From NCBI GenBank assembly GCA_958510825.1, contig OY294044.1:106058893-106122892 (forward strand): DNA of 64,000 nucleotides. Direction: 5' to 3'. Positions 10,795 to 21,646 of the stretch are shown one piece after another. This DNA is from Brachypterus glaber. Taxonomy: Eukaryota; Arthropoda; Insecta; Coleoptera; Kateretidae. The notes below the pieces were generated by a model. It ran no database searches. It worked only from the letters and a program-made list of their open reading frames with translations, and had not been told where the DNA came from. Numbering within the stretch: position 1 is the first letter of the stretch; each line of letters opens with the position of its first letter. The position numbers and the translations under genes were made by a program.

Positions 10795-10945
10795 ATTTCC
10801 GTCGATCGGTCTGTCCGGAAAATCTTGTGGGCACGATAACTTAAGAAAGCTTTAAGCTAGAGACTTGAAATTTGACATACGGGTATGTTACCAAAGGTTC
10901 TAGCTCGGGATTGTTTTTGGTGAACATTAAGGTGCGGCAAGAGGG
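10795..10945 (+). repeat. GTCTGTCCG family fragment
   Basis: Shares with 21890-22040, 22140-22400, 26435-26620 and 59440-59660 (plus) and 16900-17060 (minus) the order GTCTGTCCGG, then CACGATAACT-AAGAA, then a TTGAAATTTG-like stretch. A dispersed non-coding repeat of unknown class. Confidence 0.55.
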
Positions 10946-10974
10946 ACAAGAGGGGCAAATGGGGAAAAAAGATT

Positions 10975-11750
10975 TTTTTTGAAAAATTTTGAAAATTCCT
11001 ATATAGGGGTTTTTGAGGTTGTTGAAATTGAATCTAATAATAATTTGTTTCTAACTCCACCCCCGAGGGGGTGAGGGGGTAAATATTTTTAAATATTTTC
11101 AATATTATCGTGAAAATTGGTATATAGGGGTTTTTGGGGTTGGCGAATATGAATCTGATAATTATTTTTTTCTAATTTCACCCCCTGAGGTGGGGGGTAG
11201 TCTTCGTAAAAAACTAGCATATTGGGGTTTTTGAGGTTGCTAAAAGTGAATCTGATAATAAAAAAATTCTAAATCCACCCCCTGAGGGGTGGGGGGTAGT
11301 TTTCGTGAAAATTGGTATATTGGGGTTTTTGAGGTTGCTGAAAGTGAATCTTATTATAAAAAAATTCTAACTCAACCCCCAAACGGGCGGGGGGTAGTTT
11401 TCGTGAAAATTGGTATATTGTGGTCTTTCATGTTGCTGAAAGTGAATCCGATACTAAAAAAATTCTTACTCCACCCCGCGAGGGGCAGGGGGTTGTTTTC
11501 TTGAAAATTTATAGAATGGGGTTTTTGAGGTCGCTAAAACTGAATATTTTAATAATTTTTTTTCTAATTTCACCCCCTGAGGGGTGAGGTAGTTTTTGTG
11601 AAAATTGTTGTATTGGGGTTTTTAGGCTTGCTGAAAGAGAATCTGACAATAAAAAAGTTCTAACTGCACCCCCTAAGAAGCGGGGGGTAGTTTTCGTGAA
11701 AACTGGTATATTTTTAAGCTTGTTAAAAGTAAATCTAATAATTATTATTA
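10975..11750 (+). repeat. Minisatellite, unit about 100-115 bp
   Basis: Seven to eight diverged units, each with a CACCCCC-GAGGGG block, TTTTCGTGAAAATTGG, then GGGGTTTTTGAGGTTGCT. The C-block and G-block of each unit can pair. The ORF through it is incidental. Confidence 0.85.
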
Positions 11751-11752
11751 TA

Positions 11753-12045
11753 ATAAACTAGATGAAACTAGATGAAACTTTGCAAGCACCCTGTCAAAAC
11801 ATCGGCACTATTGTACACTAGAGCCATCTAGTTTGCAAATTTCAAACTAGGTGTTTTGTTTGATTTTAAATTCTGTATCTTTAAAACATTATATTCTAGC
11901 AAAAAACTGTATATAACATTTTTTATAGGGCTTAAAAAGAGCTTTTATTTAAAATATATTTTTTTGAAATCGGGTTATAAATATTTGAGATATGCTGGCG
12001 AAGATTTCAATACATCGGCACTCTTAGTAGCACTAAGTGCCGATG
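11753..12045 (+). repeat. Dispersed repeat, copy 1
   Basis: Matches 46533-47265 in reverse orientation. Shared marks are CTAGATGAAAC, GAGCCATCTAGTTTGC, and a hairpin ATCGGCACTCTTAG/CTAAGTGCCGAT at the end. The other copy holds an insertion with a tetranucleotide array. Confidence 0.75.
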
Positions 12046-12195
12046 TAAAAATCCATTTTACGCGCAGAGGTGTAAAATGGGAAAGCTCTTTTACTGGGCA
12101 GTGTATTTTTTTTTCATGTAACATATTTGTAGATATTTAAGAATTTTTTGTCTATGGGTTTTGTCGATTTTTGGGAAATTCGAAACTACTGTATA

Positions 12196-12231
12196 ATACT
12201 ATTCTAGCGCTTACGCGCTGTGAATAGTATA
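12196..12231 (-). repeat. Short palindrome of the AGCGC/GCGCT family
   Basis: TACTATTCTAGCGC pairs with GCGCTGTGAATAGTA. The same end occurs at 25088, 32829, 36711, 38854 and 54042, where it begins longer repeats. Confidence 0.6.
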
Positions 12232-12261
12232 ATAAGGCTCTTTTATGTATTGAGTAAACCC

Positions 12262-12600
12262 ATTTCCTAATGGAGCTCTCTACAACTAGAATTATGAAAC
12301 AAAAGACGTCTACCCTATCTCTATCTCATTTGTGCTACACGAAAGAACATAGCTAATGTGAATCTGTAGAATAAGATAATTCTACTAAAATTTAGATGGC
12401 GCCAGTAATTTCTGTAATAAAAATAATATATTTACTCTTTTCGCCCGGCCAAGTAAATATTGTATTTGTTCAACGAAGAACAAATACAGAATTTTTTTGG
12501 TTGGGTGGAAGTGGGAGTGTATGTATGTCTTCTATCCTTTTTGGGTAGAACTTTTGTCCCTGTCTAATCTAACGGGAGAAATCGCCATTGGTTAATCATT
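12262..12600 (+). repeat. Dispersed repeat with hairpins, copy 1
   Basis: Matches 18290-18725 (minus) and 37617-38040 (plus). It contains a palindrome AATATTGTATTTGTTC/GAACAAATACAGAATT and the blocks GATGGCGCCAGTAATTTC and GGGAGTGTATGTATGTC. The other two copies have a second, almost perfect hairpin that this copy lacks. Confidence 0.75.
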
Positions 12601-12995
12601 GGAAATAATTTTACTTCACATATTGACGTTATTTTTTTAAGCATAGGCGGACTAGATTCTGCAAGCAAGAGACATATTTTACATAGAAGGGAGACTGTTG
12701 TACCTTGGATCACAATTTACTTTTATATTTTTTTAAAAGCCATTTTTTAAAATATAACAGCGGAAAAAGTCTCTCCTGATAACACCATTATTCCCACACA
12801 CTATGTATTTATAAATATTAAACAGTTATAGAAAAAAAAATATTTAAATATTTATATTTTATTGTAATGTGATCACTGCAGTGGTACAAGACCATAATGT
12901 ACCATTGATTACATCCTAGTGTATCTTGGATCATCAAGGTTATGTACCTACAAGGAAGATAATATGTATTAAAAACAACATTTTTAGGGTCCATC
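12600..12995. other. AT-rich intergenic
   Basis: No gene or defined element seen. Confidence 0.4.
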
Positions 12996-13455
12996 TAAAA
13001 TGCGGAATACGTATTATTTAGTGGAACGCTGCGGAACGGGTACTTTAAATTATTCGATCGGGCTGAAATTTTGTATGCTGACTTTACGGACCTTCCTGCA
13101 CCCCATCCTAAAATGTCAACCCCATCGGACAATATTTAATGGTGGTTTACGCCTGCGAAAAGATTTTTTTCTGCGGAACGGTAAAAAACGAGTACTTTTA
13201 ATTATCCGATCGGACTAAGTCAACATACAAAATTTCAGCCCGATCGAATAATATAAAGTACCCGTTTTTTACCGTTCCGCATAAAAAAATCGTTTCGCAG
13301 GCGAAAACCATCCTTAAATTTTGCCCGATGGGGTTGAAATTTTAGGAGGGGGTGTATGAGGGTCCCTAAAGTCAACATATAAAATTTAAACCCGATCGGA
13401 TAATTTAAAGTACCCGTTCCGCAGCGTTCCGCTAAATAATACGTATTTTGCAAAA
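12996..13455. mobile_element. 460-bp palindromic element
   Basis: TGCGGAATACGTATTATTTA at the left pairs with TAAATAATACGTATTTTGCA at the right, and the two arms meet near 13222. Each arm contains TTCCGCAG and CCGATCGG blocks. The two 72-residue ORFs on opposite strands (13000-13218, 13235-13453) are mirror readings of the arms. Confidence 0.8.
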
Positions 13456-14315
13456 TAGAAATCCCCCATTTTTATACAGAAATTTTGTATTTTATTGTTT
13501 TATTACAAAAAGAAATAAGAATGCAATATTGTGTTAAAGTATACCCAAATTTTTATTTGTATACATGTGTACAAGAAAGTACAATATGAAATTAATAACT
13601 TAAAATTAATAGGCAATAGAAAAATTAGGTCTGCAAATTAAATTTTACTCAAAATTAGTTAACTAAATCATTTAACGTTAAAGCAAGAAAAGTCTACCTA
13701 TGATCAGTGGTACAGGACGTTGTTTTGATGAGAAGGGATGGGATAGGGATAGGAGGGAAGTGCGGGAGGAGTGAGACTAGCTCACTGATGCTGGGAATTC
13801 ATCTGTCCTGAATTAGTGGGTACCATTACTGGTTGAGGACTTTTTTGATCTTTTTGTGGGTGTTGTGGATTTCTGTAATATGGCATATGTTTGTTTGTTT
13901 GTTTGTTTGTTTTATACTGTTCCCTCTCTCTCTCTCTTTATTTTTGGCCTTTGCCTTTGTCAGTTGACCAGCTCGCTTCTCTCCTGTTAGTTGGTGTAGA
14001 TGGTTCGCCTGGTTGTTACCATACCATCGCTTTCATTTGGCCTGGTCTTCTGTAAGATTCTTAAATGTTTACTTCTTCTTCTCTTCATTAATTATAACCT
14101 TTTGGTCACTTATGGTCTTGAACTACGTCCTTTTTGACCAGATACAAGTGTTACAATTGTTTCAAATCTTGGAAGATTAAAATTGTTTGATATTTCTGCT
14201 AGATTTTCTATCACGTCTTTAAGATTTTAAATGTCCTAGTATTTATTATTATTTTTATGTTATTTACGTGTATATTTGAAAGGAATGTGCACAGTCACAG
14301 TATCTATTAAAGCAA
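13456..14315. other. Intergenic with simple repeats
   Basis: A (GTTT)n run near 13889-13913 and (CT)n near 13925-13938. The stretch TCTCTTTATTTTTGGCCTTT after the (CT)n also occurs inside the elements at 49653-50865 and 57087-57920. No gene is seen. It could include the body of a Penelope-like element, given the motif that follows. Confidence 0.4.
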
Positions 14316-14360
14316 AAGCCTGAATGATGTTAGCCTAGACTAACGAAACCCGGGTAGCTT
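14316..14360 (+). ncRNA. Degenerate hammerhead-like motif
   Basis: Helix I AAGC/GCUU, core CUGAAUGA (one base more than the consensus), extra U, helix II GUUAG/CUAAC, GAAA, a palindromic helix III ACCCGGGU and A at the cleavage position. All helices pair, but the inserted core base probably reduces or abolishes cleavage. Confidence 0.45.
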
Positions 14361-14731
14361 AATAAAAAACACTTGGGAGAAAAGGACCTTATTTTTAATT
14401 TGTATTTACCATACATGTGGATAACCCTAATCTAGATTCAACCACTAAATTACATCACATATACTAACTTTCCATTGTAAAATCATTATTAAAAGTTATA
14501 ACGATTTTAGATTTAATAATATTTTCTTAACAAACACATTTTTACATGAAATACTTGATGCAGCTGGTGCGAAAACCTTACGCCATTTTTAATTTTTTCC
14601 TTAAATGTCTAACATGTGTCACCTTCGCGTCACCTACGCTGAATGGTTTCATACTATTTAACGTCGTTTTTCGCTGCTATGGCCTAATTGACGGGACCGC
14701 CATCTTTACGTGCCCTCCGAAGCACGATCCT

Positions 14732-14874
14732 CAGAACTCATCCTGTATATTTTTAAATACTTTTAAAATGTGCCTTGTTTAAAACTATACAACTTTTCCC
14801 TTTAAAGTTTTTCTCTAAAGCGGATAGTTTACTATATATCGACCGAGTCGGCTTTGTTGAGACACCCTGTATAT
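14732..14874 (-). mobile_element. Half copy of a GGGTGTCTCAAC-ended TIR element
   Basis: It ends GTTGAGACACCCTG followed by TA, and matches the right arm of the complete element at 62449-63174. The left arm is missing. Confidence 0.7.
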
Positions 14875-14958
14875 AAATAAAAAATCCGTCTCGAATGAGC
14901 AAGAGTAAATAAATATAAAACATTTTACTATTCCTTAAAACGACTTTTGTTTGATTAA

Positions 14959-15043
14959 CGCAGTCGTCCCTCCGAAGTGACTGATCGATTTCGTGCTTTT
15001 TAGCACTCTTCAGAGCCACATATCGGTAGTAGGGACAACTACG
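14959..15043 (-). ncRNA. Hammerhead ribozyme, retrozyme unit 1
   Basis: The minimal ribozyme is 14977-15019, read on minus: helix I GUGGCU/AGUCAC, CUGAAGA, helix II GUGC/GCAC with loop UAAAAA, GAAA, palindromic helix III AUCGAU, and C17 at 14983. Predicted cleavage is between 14983 and 14982. All conserved core bases and the G10.1-C11.1 and A15.1-U16.1 pairs are present. Helix I extends past an internal loop to CCGA/UCGG and then a 13-pair outer stem, giving the 85-base span. Helix III has no room for a hairpin loop, so activity would need two copies pairing, as in a dimeric RNA. Confidence 0.88.
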
Positions 15044-15394
15044 AAAATCAAATCCTTTCCATATATCTCTATATGGAGTTTAAAAGTCGTTGTAAGGAAA
15101 AGCAAAAACAGTTAGCGACATCTACTGCTAAAAGCAGAGACTGGATAAACCTATCGACAGTCCAAAAAAGGAAGCACTTATTGGTTTCAAGAACCTATTG
15201 CACGCTGTCGATAGGGGACAGATTAATCAATGCCACGGTGGACATTGCCGCCAATTGAATCCTAAACGCTAGGAGGGCACCTTTTACAGTGGTATATGAA
15301 TTAATAAACTAAATTAAATTGTTTGATATTTACAAATTTAAAAAATCTATATAAAACATTTTACTATTCCTTAAAACGACTTTTGTTTGATTAA

Positions 15395-15479
15395 CGCAGT
15401 CGTCCCTCCGAAGTGACTGATCGATTTCGTGCTTTTTAGCACTCTTCAGAGCCACATATCGGTAGTAGGGACAACTACG
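15395..15479 (-). ncRNA. Hammerhead ribozyme, retrozyme unit 2
   Basis: Identical in core and helices to unit 1, shifted by exactly 436 bp; minimal form 15413-15455. Confidence 0.88.
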
Positions 15480-15830
15480 AAAATCAAATCCTTTCCATAT
15501 ATCTCTATATGGAGTTTAAAAGTCGTTGTAAGGAAAAGCAAAAACAGTTAGCGACATCTACTGCTAAAAGCAGAGACTGGATAAACCTATCGACAGTCCA
15601 AAAAAGGAAGCACTTATTGGTTTCAAGAACCTATTGCACGCTGTCGATAGGGGGCAGATTAATCAATGCCACGGTGGACATTGCCGCCAATTGAATCCTA
15701 AACGCTAGGAGGGCACCTTTTACAGTGGTATCTGAATTAATAAACTAAATTAAATTGTTTGATATTTACAAATTTAAAAAATCTATATAAAACATTTTAC
15801 TATTCCTTAAAACGACTTTTGTTTGATTAA

Positions 15831-15915
15831 CGCAGTCGTCCCTCCGAAGTGACTGATCGATTTCGTGCTTTTTAGCACTCTTCAGAGCCACATATCGGTA
15901 GTAGGGACAACTACG
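15831..15915 (-). ncRNA. Hammerhead ribozyme, retrozyme unit 3
   Basis: Same sequence as unit 1; minimal form 15849-15891. The unit is cut about 60 bp further on, but the ribozyme is whole. Confidence 0.88.
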
Positions 15916-16198
15916 AAAATCAAATCCTTTCCATATATCTCTATATGGAGTTTAAAAGTCGTTGTAAGGAAAAGCAAAGCGTTTAGGATTCAATTGGCGG
16001 CAATGTCCACCGTGGCATTGATTAATCTGCCCCCTATCGACAGCGTGCAATAGGTTCTTGAAACCAATAAGTGCTTTCTTTTTTGGACTGTCGATATCCA
16101 GTCTCTGCTTTTAGCAGTAGATGTCGCTAACTGTTTTTGCTTTTCCTTACAACGACTTTTAAACTCCATATAGAGATATATGGAAAGGATTTGATTTT

Positions 16199-16283
16199 CG
16201 TAGTTGTCCCTACTACCGATATGTGGCTCTGAAGAGTGCTAAAAAGCACGAAATCGATCAGTCACTTCGGAGGGACGACTGCG
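16199..16283 (+). ncRNA. Hammerhead ribozyme, inverted retrozyme copy
   Basis: The same ribozyme on the plus strand; minimal form 16223-16265, predicted cleavage between 16259 and 16260. It lies in the inverted 5' part of the array. Confidence 0.88.
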
Positions 16284-16394
16284 TTAATCAAACAAAAGTC
16301 GTTTTAAGGAATAGTAAAATGTTTTATATAGATTTTTTAAATTTGTAAATATCAAACAATTTAATTTAGTTTATTAATTCAAGAGTAAATAAAT

Positions 16395-18289
16395 CAATAA
16401 TCATCTTTATTTCATAATTTAAAACAGGATATTTGCCATGGTTCAGTGTACCATCGCTACAAACATAAAGAAACAATCCGTTTATCATAAAAAAAATAAA
16501 ATAAGTTGTTGAATAATATGATTAATAATGTTTGTTATTTTATTTTCTATTGATATTGCTGTAATAATTTTTTACATTTTGTGGCCCCCTCCCTCCTCCA
16601 TGGAAAAAAAAATTACGATATATATTTGTGTATTTTTTTGACCTGTTAAACTTTTCTTCTATTTTAAAAAATAAAATTACGTACAGAAACAATTTTTTAC
16701 ATTTTGGGGGGCAGAGGGGACCATGGAAAAAATGATTTTGTGTGTAATCTTATTTACCTTTTGGGTGGTTTTTAAATTTTTGTTCCATTGCGAATAATAA
16801 AAAAGTTAAGGTGAAAACCAAAATTTAACCCCCTTTTTACCCCCTTTGCTCTTACCGGTTTTGCTTAAATACAAACTTGTCCAAGATAACATAAAAATAC
16901 ATCTGCATACCTAATTTAAGGTCTCTAGCTCAAAGCGTTCTTAAGTTATTGTGGATACAGATATACAAACAGACCGACCGACCGACCGATTAACAGACAG
17001 ATAGACATCATTTTTTCTTGTTGCTTATTCTGATTTTTCTCGACGTTTTAGGAAAAAAAGATGATTAGGCAATCAAATTTTTATACTTTATGAGAAGGTA
17101 AAAAGTCTAGGAAAAAACAATTATAAAAAATGTATGTTATACAAAATACCGAAGGGTACCACGTGAACCGCTACAAAATATTGTACTTCCAAGTATTTTG
17201 TGTGACCTGCGATTTTGGACTTAAAAATTTATCATTTTTAAGGTTTTTAGTAGCATTCTCTAAATTACCGAGATTTTCGAGATTTTAGCTATGATTTTTT
17301 ATATTTTGGAAGGATTTTTAAAAGATTTTCAAAAATTGATGGTATGTTGGGAAAGGGTGTAAGGGCGTTACCCTTCCTTACACACTCTTGAGTTGGGAAA
17401 CTACGACTATTGTTTTGGTCACTAACTAGTTAAGTTATAACTTTTTGTCGTCTTGTGAAAAGGGATTATTTTCAACTTGGGGTAAAAAGTAAAAACGGAG
17501 TTTTTTGTTTCTGACACCCAAAAAAAAATAATCTAGCTGCGTGATTAACTACCCCTCGGCCGATCGGCCTTTAACTATTTAAAATTTTGGTGGAGGCGCT
17601 AGGTATTGTTTCCACCTCGGTGGGTAAAAGCTTAAAATAGCAGCGTCCCTGAAATGCACCAATAGGTTTACATGGACTTTGATTTTTGTGAACTGATTTT
17701 ATAATAATTACGAATTACACAGGCCCATAAAAAATAAATTTTTCAATTCCTGACTGTATTTTTCTTACGTATTTTTGGGCGCTGTGTATGAATTTTGGGT
17801 AAAATTTTTTCAAAAATGTCCGATTTGCCTGAAATTTAGTACAAACCTAAAATTCAAAATGGTGGAATAAATATGGCCGATTTATTTTTTAAATGTTGCC
17901 AAAATTAACAAAAATATGGCATAAAACAAAAAGTTATCACCTTAGCACATTTTTTTATTGGTTATTTTTCTTACTAGTAATTACAGTAAAAAATTCCAGA
18001 CTTTTTTTAATATTTAATTTCGAAAAAAAAAATATTAAAAGTTTGGCAAAATAAGTGAGAAATATATAGTTCGTGTAAAGATGCAGGTCGCTTACAAAAC
18101 AACTTTACATTACGATATTTCAAAAACTCTTTATCCAAAAGACTAGAAATTTTGAAAAAAGATGTTCTAAGTAGTATAAAAAAAATTGACTCAAATTTCA
18201 AGTCTCTAGAGCTCTATGTCAAAGCGTTCTTGAAATATCGTAGTGTAAAGTTGTTTTGCAAGCGACTTGATCTTTTCACAAACTATAGT
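16395..18289. other. AT-rich intergenic with repeat fragments
   Basis: No gene is seen. About 16900-17060 is a minus-strand fragment of the GTCTGTCCG family, including (GACC)n. A paired ATGG-type motif lies at 17869-17889. The remainder is unassigned. Confidence 0.4.
16900..17060 (-). repeat. GTCTGTCCG family fragment
   Basis: Reverse-orientation copy, recognised by CTTAAGTTATTGTGG and the GACCGACCGACC run. Confidence 0.5.
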
Positions 18290-18725
18290 CTGGTTAAGAG
18301 TATCTAATGGCGATTTCTCCCGTTAGATTAGACAGGGACAAAAGTTCTACCCAAAAAGGATAGAAGACATACATACACTCCCACTTCCACCCAACCAAAC
18401 AAATTCTGTAATTGTTCTTTGTTGAACAAATACAATATTTACTTGGCCGGGCGAAAAGTGTAACTATATTATTTTTATTACAGAAATTACTGGCGCCATC
18501 TAAATTTTAGTAGAATTATCTTATTCTATAGATTCACATTAGCTATGTTCGTTCGTGCCGCTCAGTGCTACACTTTCCGGCCAACCAAATAAATACTGTA
18601 TTTGTTGTATGAAAAACAAATACAGTATTTATTTGGTTGGCTGGAAAGTGTAGCACAAATGAGATAGAGAGGGTAGACGTCTTTTGTTTCATAATTCTAG
18701 TTTTAGAGAGCTCCATTGACATTTT
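18290..18725 (-). repeat. Dispersed repeat with two hairpins, copy 2
   Basis: Fullest copy of the family at 12262. A near-perfect palindrome lies at about 18570-18655: CCAACCAAATAAATACTGTA pairs with TACAGTATTTATTTGGTTGG. The second hairpin around 18390-18450 uses the same AAATACAGAAT-type core. Ends are AATGGCGATTTCTCCCGTTA and TCTAGTTTTAGAGAGCTCCA. Confidence 0.75.
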
Positions 18726-18950
18726 TATTTTTTCTGGCCTGTGTTATTTATATATACCTATCTATTACTAATAATAATGCTATTATAATAATGATTTAAA
18801 TAAATTAGAATGACGACTAAGCATTATTTAATTAAATTAGAAAATTAATAATATTATAGTAAAACTCGTACAGAATACTAATATATATTTTTTAAAATAA
18901 ATAAAACAATTCAAAATAATTATTTATTTTAATTTTGTTTGTTCAATATA

Positions 18951-19661
18951 CCGGGTGTTTCAGGAAGGTGGTTCACCCCCCTTAACTTTTTTATACTTAG
19001 AGCTATCCAAATGAAACTTGGAGATCATGCATACAGACAAAATTTTCAATTTTTTGACATATCAAACAACTTTTTTTCACTTCCGGTTTCACCGGAAATG
19101 ACATTAACTTTCGATTTTTAAATAGGACACCCTATATATTTTTACATATTTTGTCTTAGAAATCAATTCTGAATACAACCATATGTCACTTGTCAATTTT
19201 CGACAGGTCATGTCATTTTTTATTTAAATTTTCATTTTAAACCTAGAGTGCCTTGAATTGGCTTATTTGCTTAATTTCTGGTCTAGTTTCTTAAGAAAAA
19301 TACTATTTTGATTTTTTTCCGAAAACTCTATTTTTGGTGCGCTCTTAAAAGTTTAAAAGTTACACTTTTGCCCATAAGTTATTTTTTTAAATGGGAAGAG
19401 GGTGGCTCATTACTTTTAAATGATAGAGAATTTTTTTGCGAACATTTTGATACTACACATGCATGGTTTATTTTAAAGAACTTGGTCCCATTTAAAAATC
19501 GAAAGTTAAGGTCATTTCCGGTGAAACCGGAAGTGAAAAAAAGTTGTTTGATATGTCAAAAAATCGCAAATTTTGTCTTATGCATGATCTTCAAATTTAA
19601 TTTGGATAGCTCAAAATATAAAAAAGTTAAGGGGGGTGAACCACCTTCCTGAAACACCCGG
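18951..19661. mobile_element. TIR element with TA target duplication
   Basis: CCGGGTGTTTCAGGAAGGTG at 18951 is matched by its reverse complement ending at 19661. TA flanks both sides. The inverted arms run over 150 bp. No transposase. TA duplication and short size suggest a Tc1/mariner-type MITE. Confidence 0.8.
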
Positions 19662-19882
19662 TATATATTAAATAAAACGAAACAAATTTAAAATAAATTA
19701 TAGGAAAGTCCGATTATTTGTCCAGCTAATAATAATTATATAATAGCATACCATTAATATTGACGCAAATATAAATATAAGTATACAGAACAAAATTTGG
19801 TTAATTTAAAGTATAGATAAACATGTACACGTCCTTAGGGGACGTCCATAAACTACATATGGCGTATGACATATGACATATA

Positions 19883-20595
19883 CAGAGAGGCCCACCCCCC
19901 CTCTTAACTTTTGAACCAGTTGAGATATCGACTTCAAAGTTGGAACTTTTAAATAAGACAACTTAAACTATCTTTAAGCATATTTTTAAGACTTTCAGCT
20001 CTTAAAATGTGGGCAGGGGGGCATGGGTGCACATTTTTTTAAATGGAAAAGGGGGTCGTGTAATACATCATTTTAAAGCTTATAAAATTCTCCATTTAAC
20101 TCCATATTTTTAAATTTAAAAAAAAAAATTGGGTTTAAAATGTGGTGGAAAATGGGTATTAATGTCAAAATTCCTCTAAAAAAAACAAATAATTTTAAAA
20201 AATGCCTAATTTCATCATAAAAAAAATGTTAATTATACTTTTAAACTAGTTTTAGTTGACATAAATAAAAATTTATTAAAAAAAACTTAAAAAATCGAAT
20301 GTTTTAGCACAAAAAATTGAAAAATCAAAACCTTAAAAAACATTTTTAAAAAATTTAAAAATGTTAGTTTAAATATAGAATTTTATAAGCTTTAAAAGGA
20401 TGTATCACATGACCCCCCTTTCCATTTAAAAAAATGTCCCCCCATGCCCCCCTGCCCACACTTTAAGAGCTGAGAACATCAAATATATGCTAAAAGATAG
20501 TTTAAGTTGTCTTATTTAAGAGTTCTAAATTTGAAGTCGATATCTCAACTCGTTCAAAAGTTAAAGGGGGAGGGGGTGACTTTTGGACCGCACTG
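19883..20595. mobile_element. Palindromic TIR element with TA flanks
   Basis: The left end CAGAGAGGCCCACC and right end (reverse complement CAGTGCGGTCCAAAAG) are followed inward by matching arms GAGATATCGACTTCAAA, TAAGACAACTTAAACT and a CCCCCATGCCCCCCTGC block. Partial copies are at 2349-2460, 32860-33046 and about 36985-37410. Confidence 0.75.
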
Positions 20596-20622
20596 TATAT
20601 ATATATATATATATATATATAT
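20595..20622. repeat. (TA)n microsatellite
   Basis: Dinucleotide run at the left edge of the putative transposon 20630-25812; a longer one (25820-25883) is at its right edge. Confidence 0.9.
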
Positions 20623-21094
20623 TCTTATGGCGTACAAGGTGAGCTCCTCCCATGCTAAAGTTGCGGCTAAAGTGGGCTCCGCGGCAAGGTGAGCTCCGAT
20701 ACACGGAGCCCACTTTGCCAAACGCTAAAAATATCGCCAAACATCTTATTTTAAGGTGTAGATTCATTCTCTAAAGTTTCAGCTGGACTCCATTTTGGTC
20801 GCTATCATGAATATGTATACTTTTTTAGTTTGCGTGTATATTATTAGATGGCGGCAATTGTAAACCTTAATATACAGCTTTGGATACCTTCAGCGGTCAA
20901 CCTGGAATCCACTACGCTTGGCAATGCAGCATATGTATATTTTATACACCTAGCGGTTATGGTAAACTCATATAAATAAAAGTGAATCTTTGACGGCTTA
21001 TAATAATGCAACAAGAAAACAACACTCTATTTTATTTGCCTAAACTAGTAATATGAAAATACGGATCATTTATTTTGCTATTTAGTGCATCATT

Positions 21095-21170
21095 GTGTTC
21101 TCGGGTGGGATCATTGAGTTCTCGGATGGGATAATTGAGTTCTCGGATGGGATCATTGAGTTTTCGGCTC
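21095..21170 (+). repeat. Short tandem repeat, 26-bp unit
   Basis: GTTCTCGGATGGGATMATTGA repeats about three times plus a partial copy. Confidence 0.75.
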
Positions 21171-21591
21171 GGCTCGGAGGAAAAAAACTATTTTATATAA
21201 TAGGCTGACTGAAATTATTGTTTATTACTTGCAAAAAGTATTACATAAGCATGGAGAGCCCCAAATAAGCTTTTATAAACCAAGAATTGAGATCCCAGTA
21301 ACTTTGAATACCTATAGCAAATAAGTTGGGCTCCTTAGTCACGTGGTTGATGTATATCTTTCGAAAATATATTGAATACCTATCTAAATACCTTTAGCAG
21401 ATAAGTTGGGCTCCTTAGTCACGTGGTTAATGTATATCTTTGGAAAATCTATTGCTCTAGCGTTTAAGTTGAGCTCCATGGAGCTTGATCTAGCGATGCA
21501 TCGACATTCTCTTTTTAGTCACGTGACTATTGCAATGGTTCTCTGTTATTTGTTGTTAAATTGTCTAAGAACGTAAAGAAATTTTTTAAAT

Positions 21592-21646
21592 ATGTCGAAA
21601 AGAAGTAAGAGAATATTGCTTTTGGCCACAAGTCAAGCTTCCAGAT
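21592..21646 (+). CDS. Exon-like start, 18 codons then GTAAGT
   Basis: ATG at 21592 opens MSKRSKRILLLATSQASR and runs into a consensus donor GTAAGT at 21647. The basic start resembles first exons of some transposon-encoded genes, but no matching second exon is identified. It lies inside the putative 5.2-kb transposon. Offered as a possibility only. Confidence 0.2.

Larger units (their letters stand above)
14915..16380 (-). mobile_element. Retrozyme array with hammerhead ribozymes and 5' inversion
   Basis: Units of 436 bp start at 14915, 15351 and 15787. The third is cut at about 15978 and joined to an inverted partial copy (about 15979-16380). The 14-bp sequence AAGAGTAAATAAAT flanks both ends (14901-14914, 16381-16394), so the whole array arrived in one insertion. 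The ribozyme strand is minus for the direct units and plus for the inverted part. The sense 3' end is at 14915 (AATGTTTTAT), the same position as in the array at 47557-48290. Each unit also has an 11-bp hairpin (15150-15160 with 15205-15215 in the first). Direct tandem units, a hammerhead per unit, no protein and retroposition hallmarks fit an animal retrozyme moved by another element's enzyme. Confidence 0.85.

Noticed and set aside
13000..13453. Similar 72-residue ORFs on opposite strands
   Set aside because: Arms of one palindrome translated twice.
15073..15694. Two nearly identical 61-residue ORFs (MEFKSRCKEK...) suggesting a duplicated small gene
   Set aside because: They lie on the strand opposite the ribozyme in the 436-bp retrozyme unit and recur only because the unit is tandem; in the 47.5-kb array the start codon is lost.
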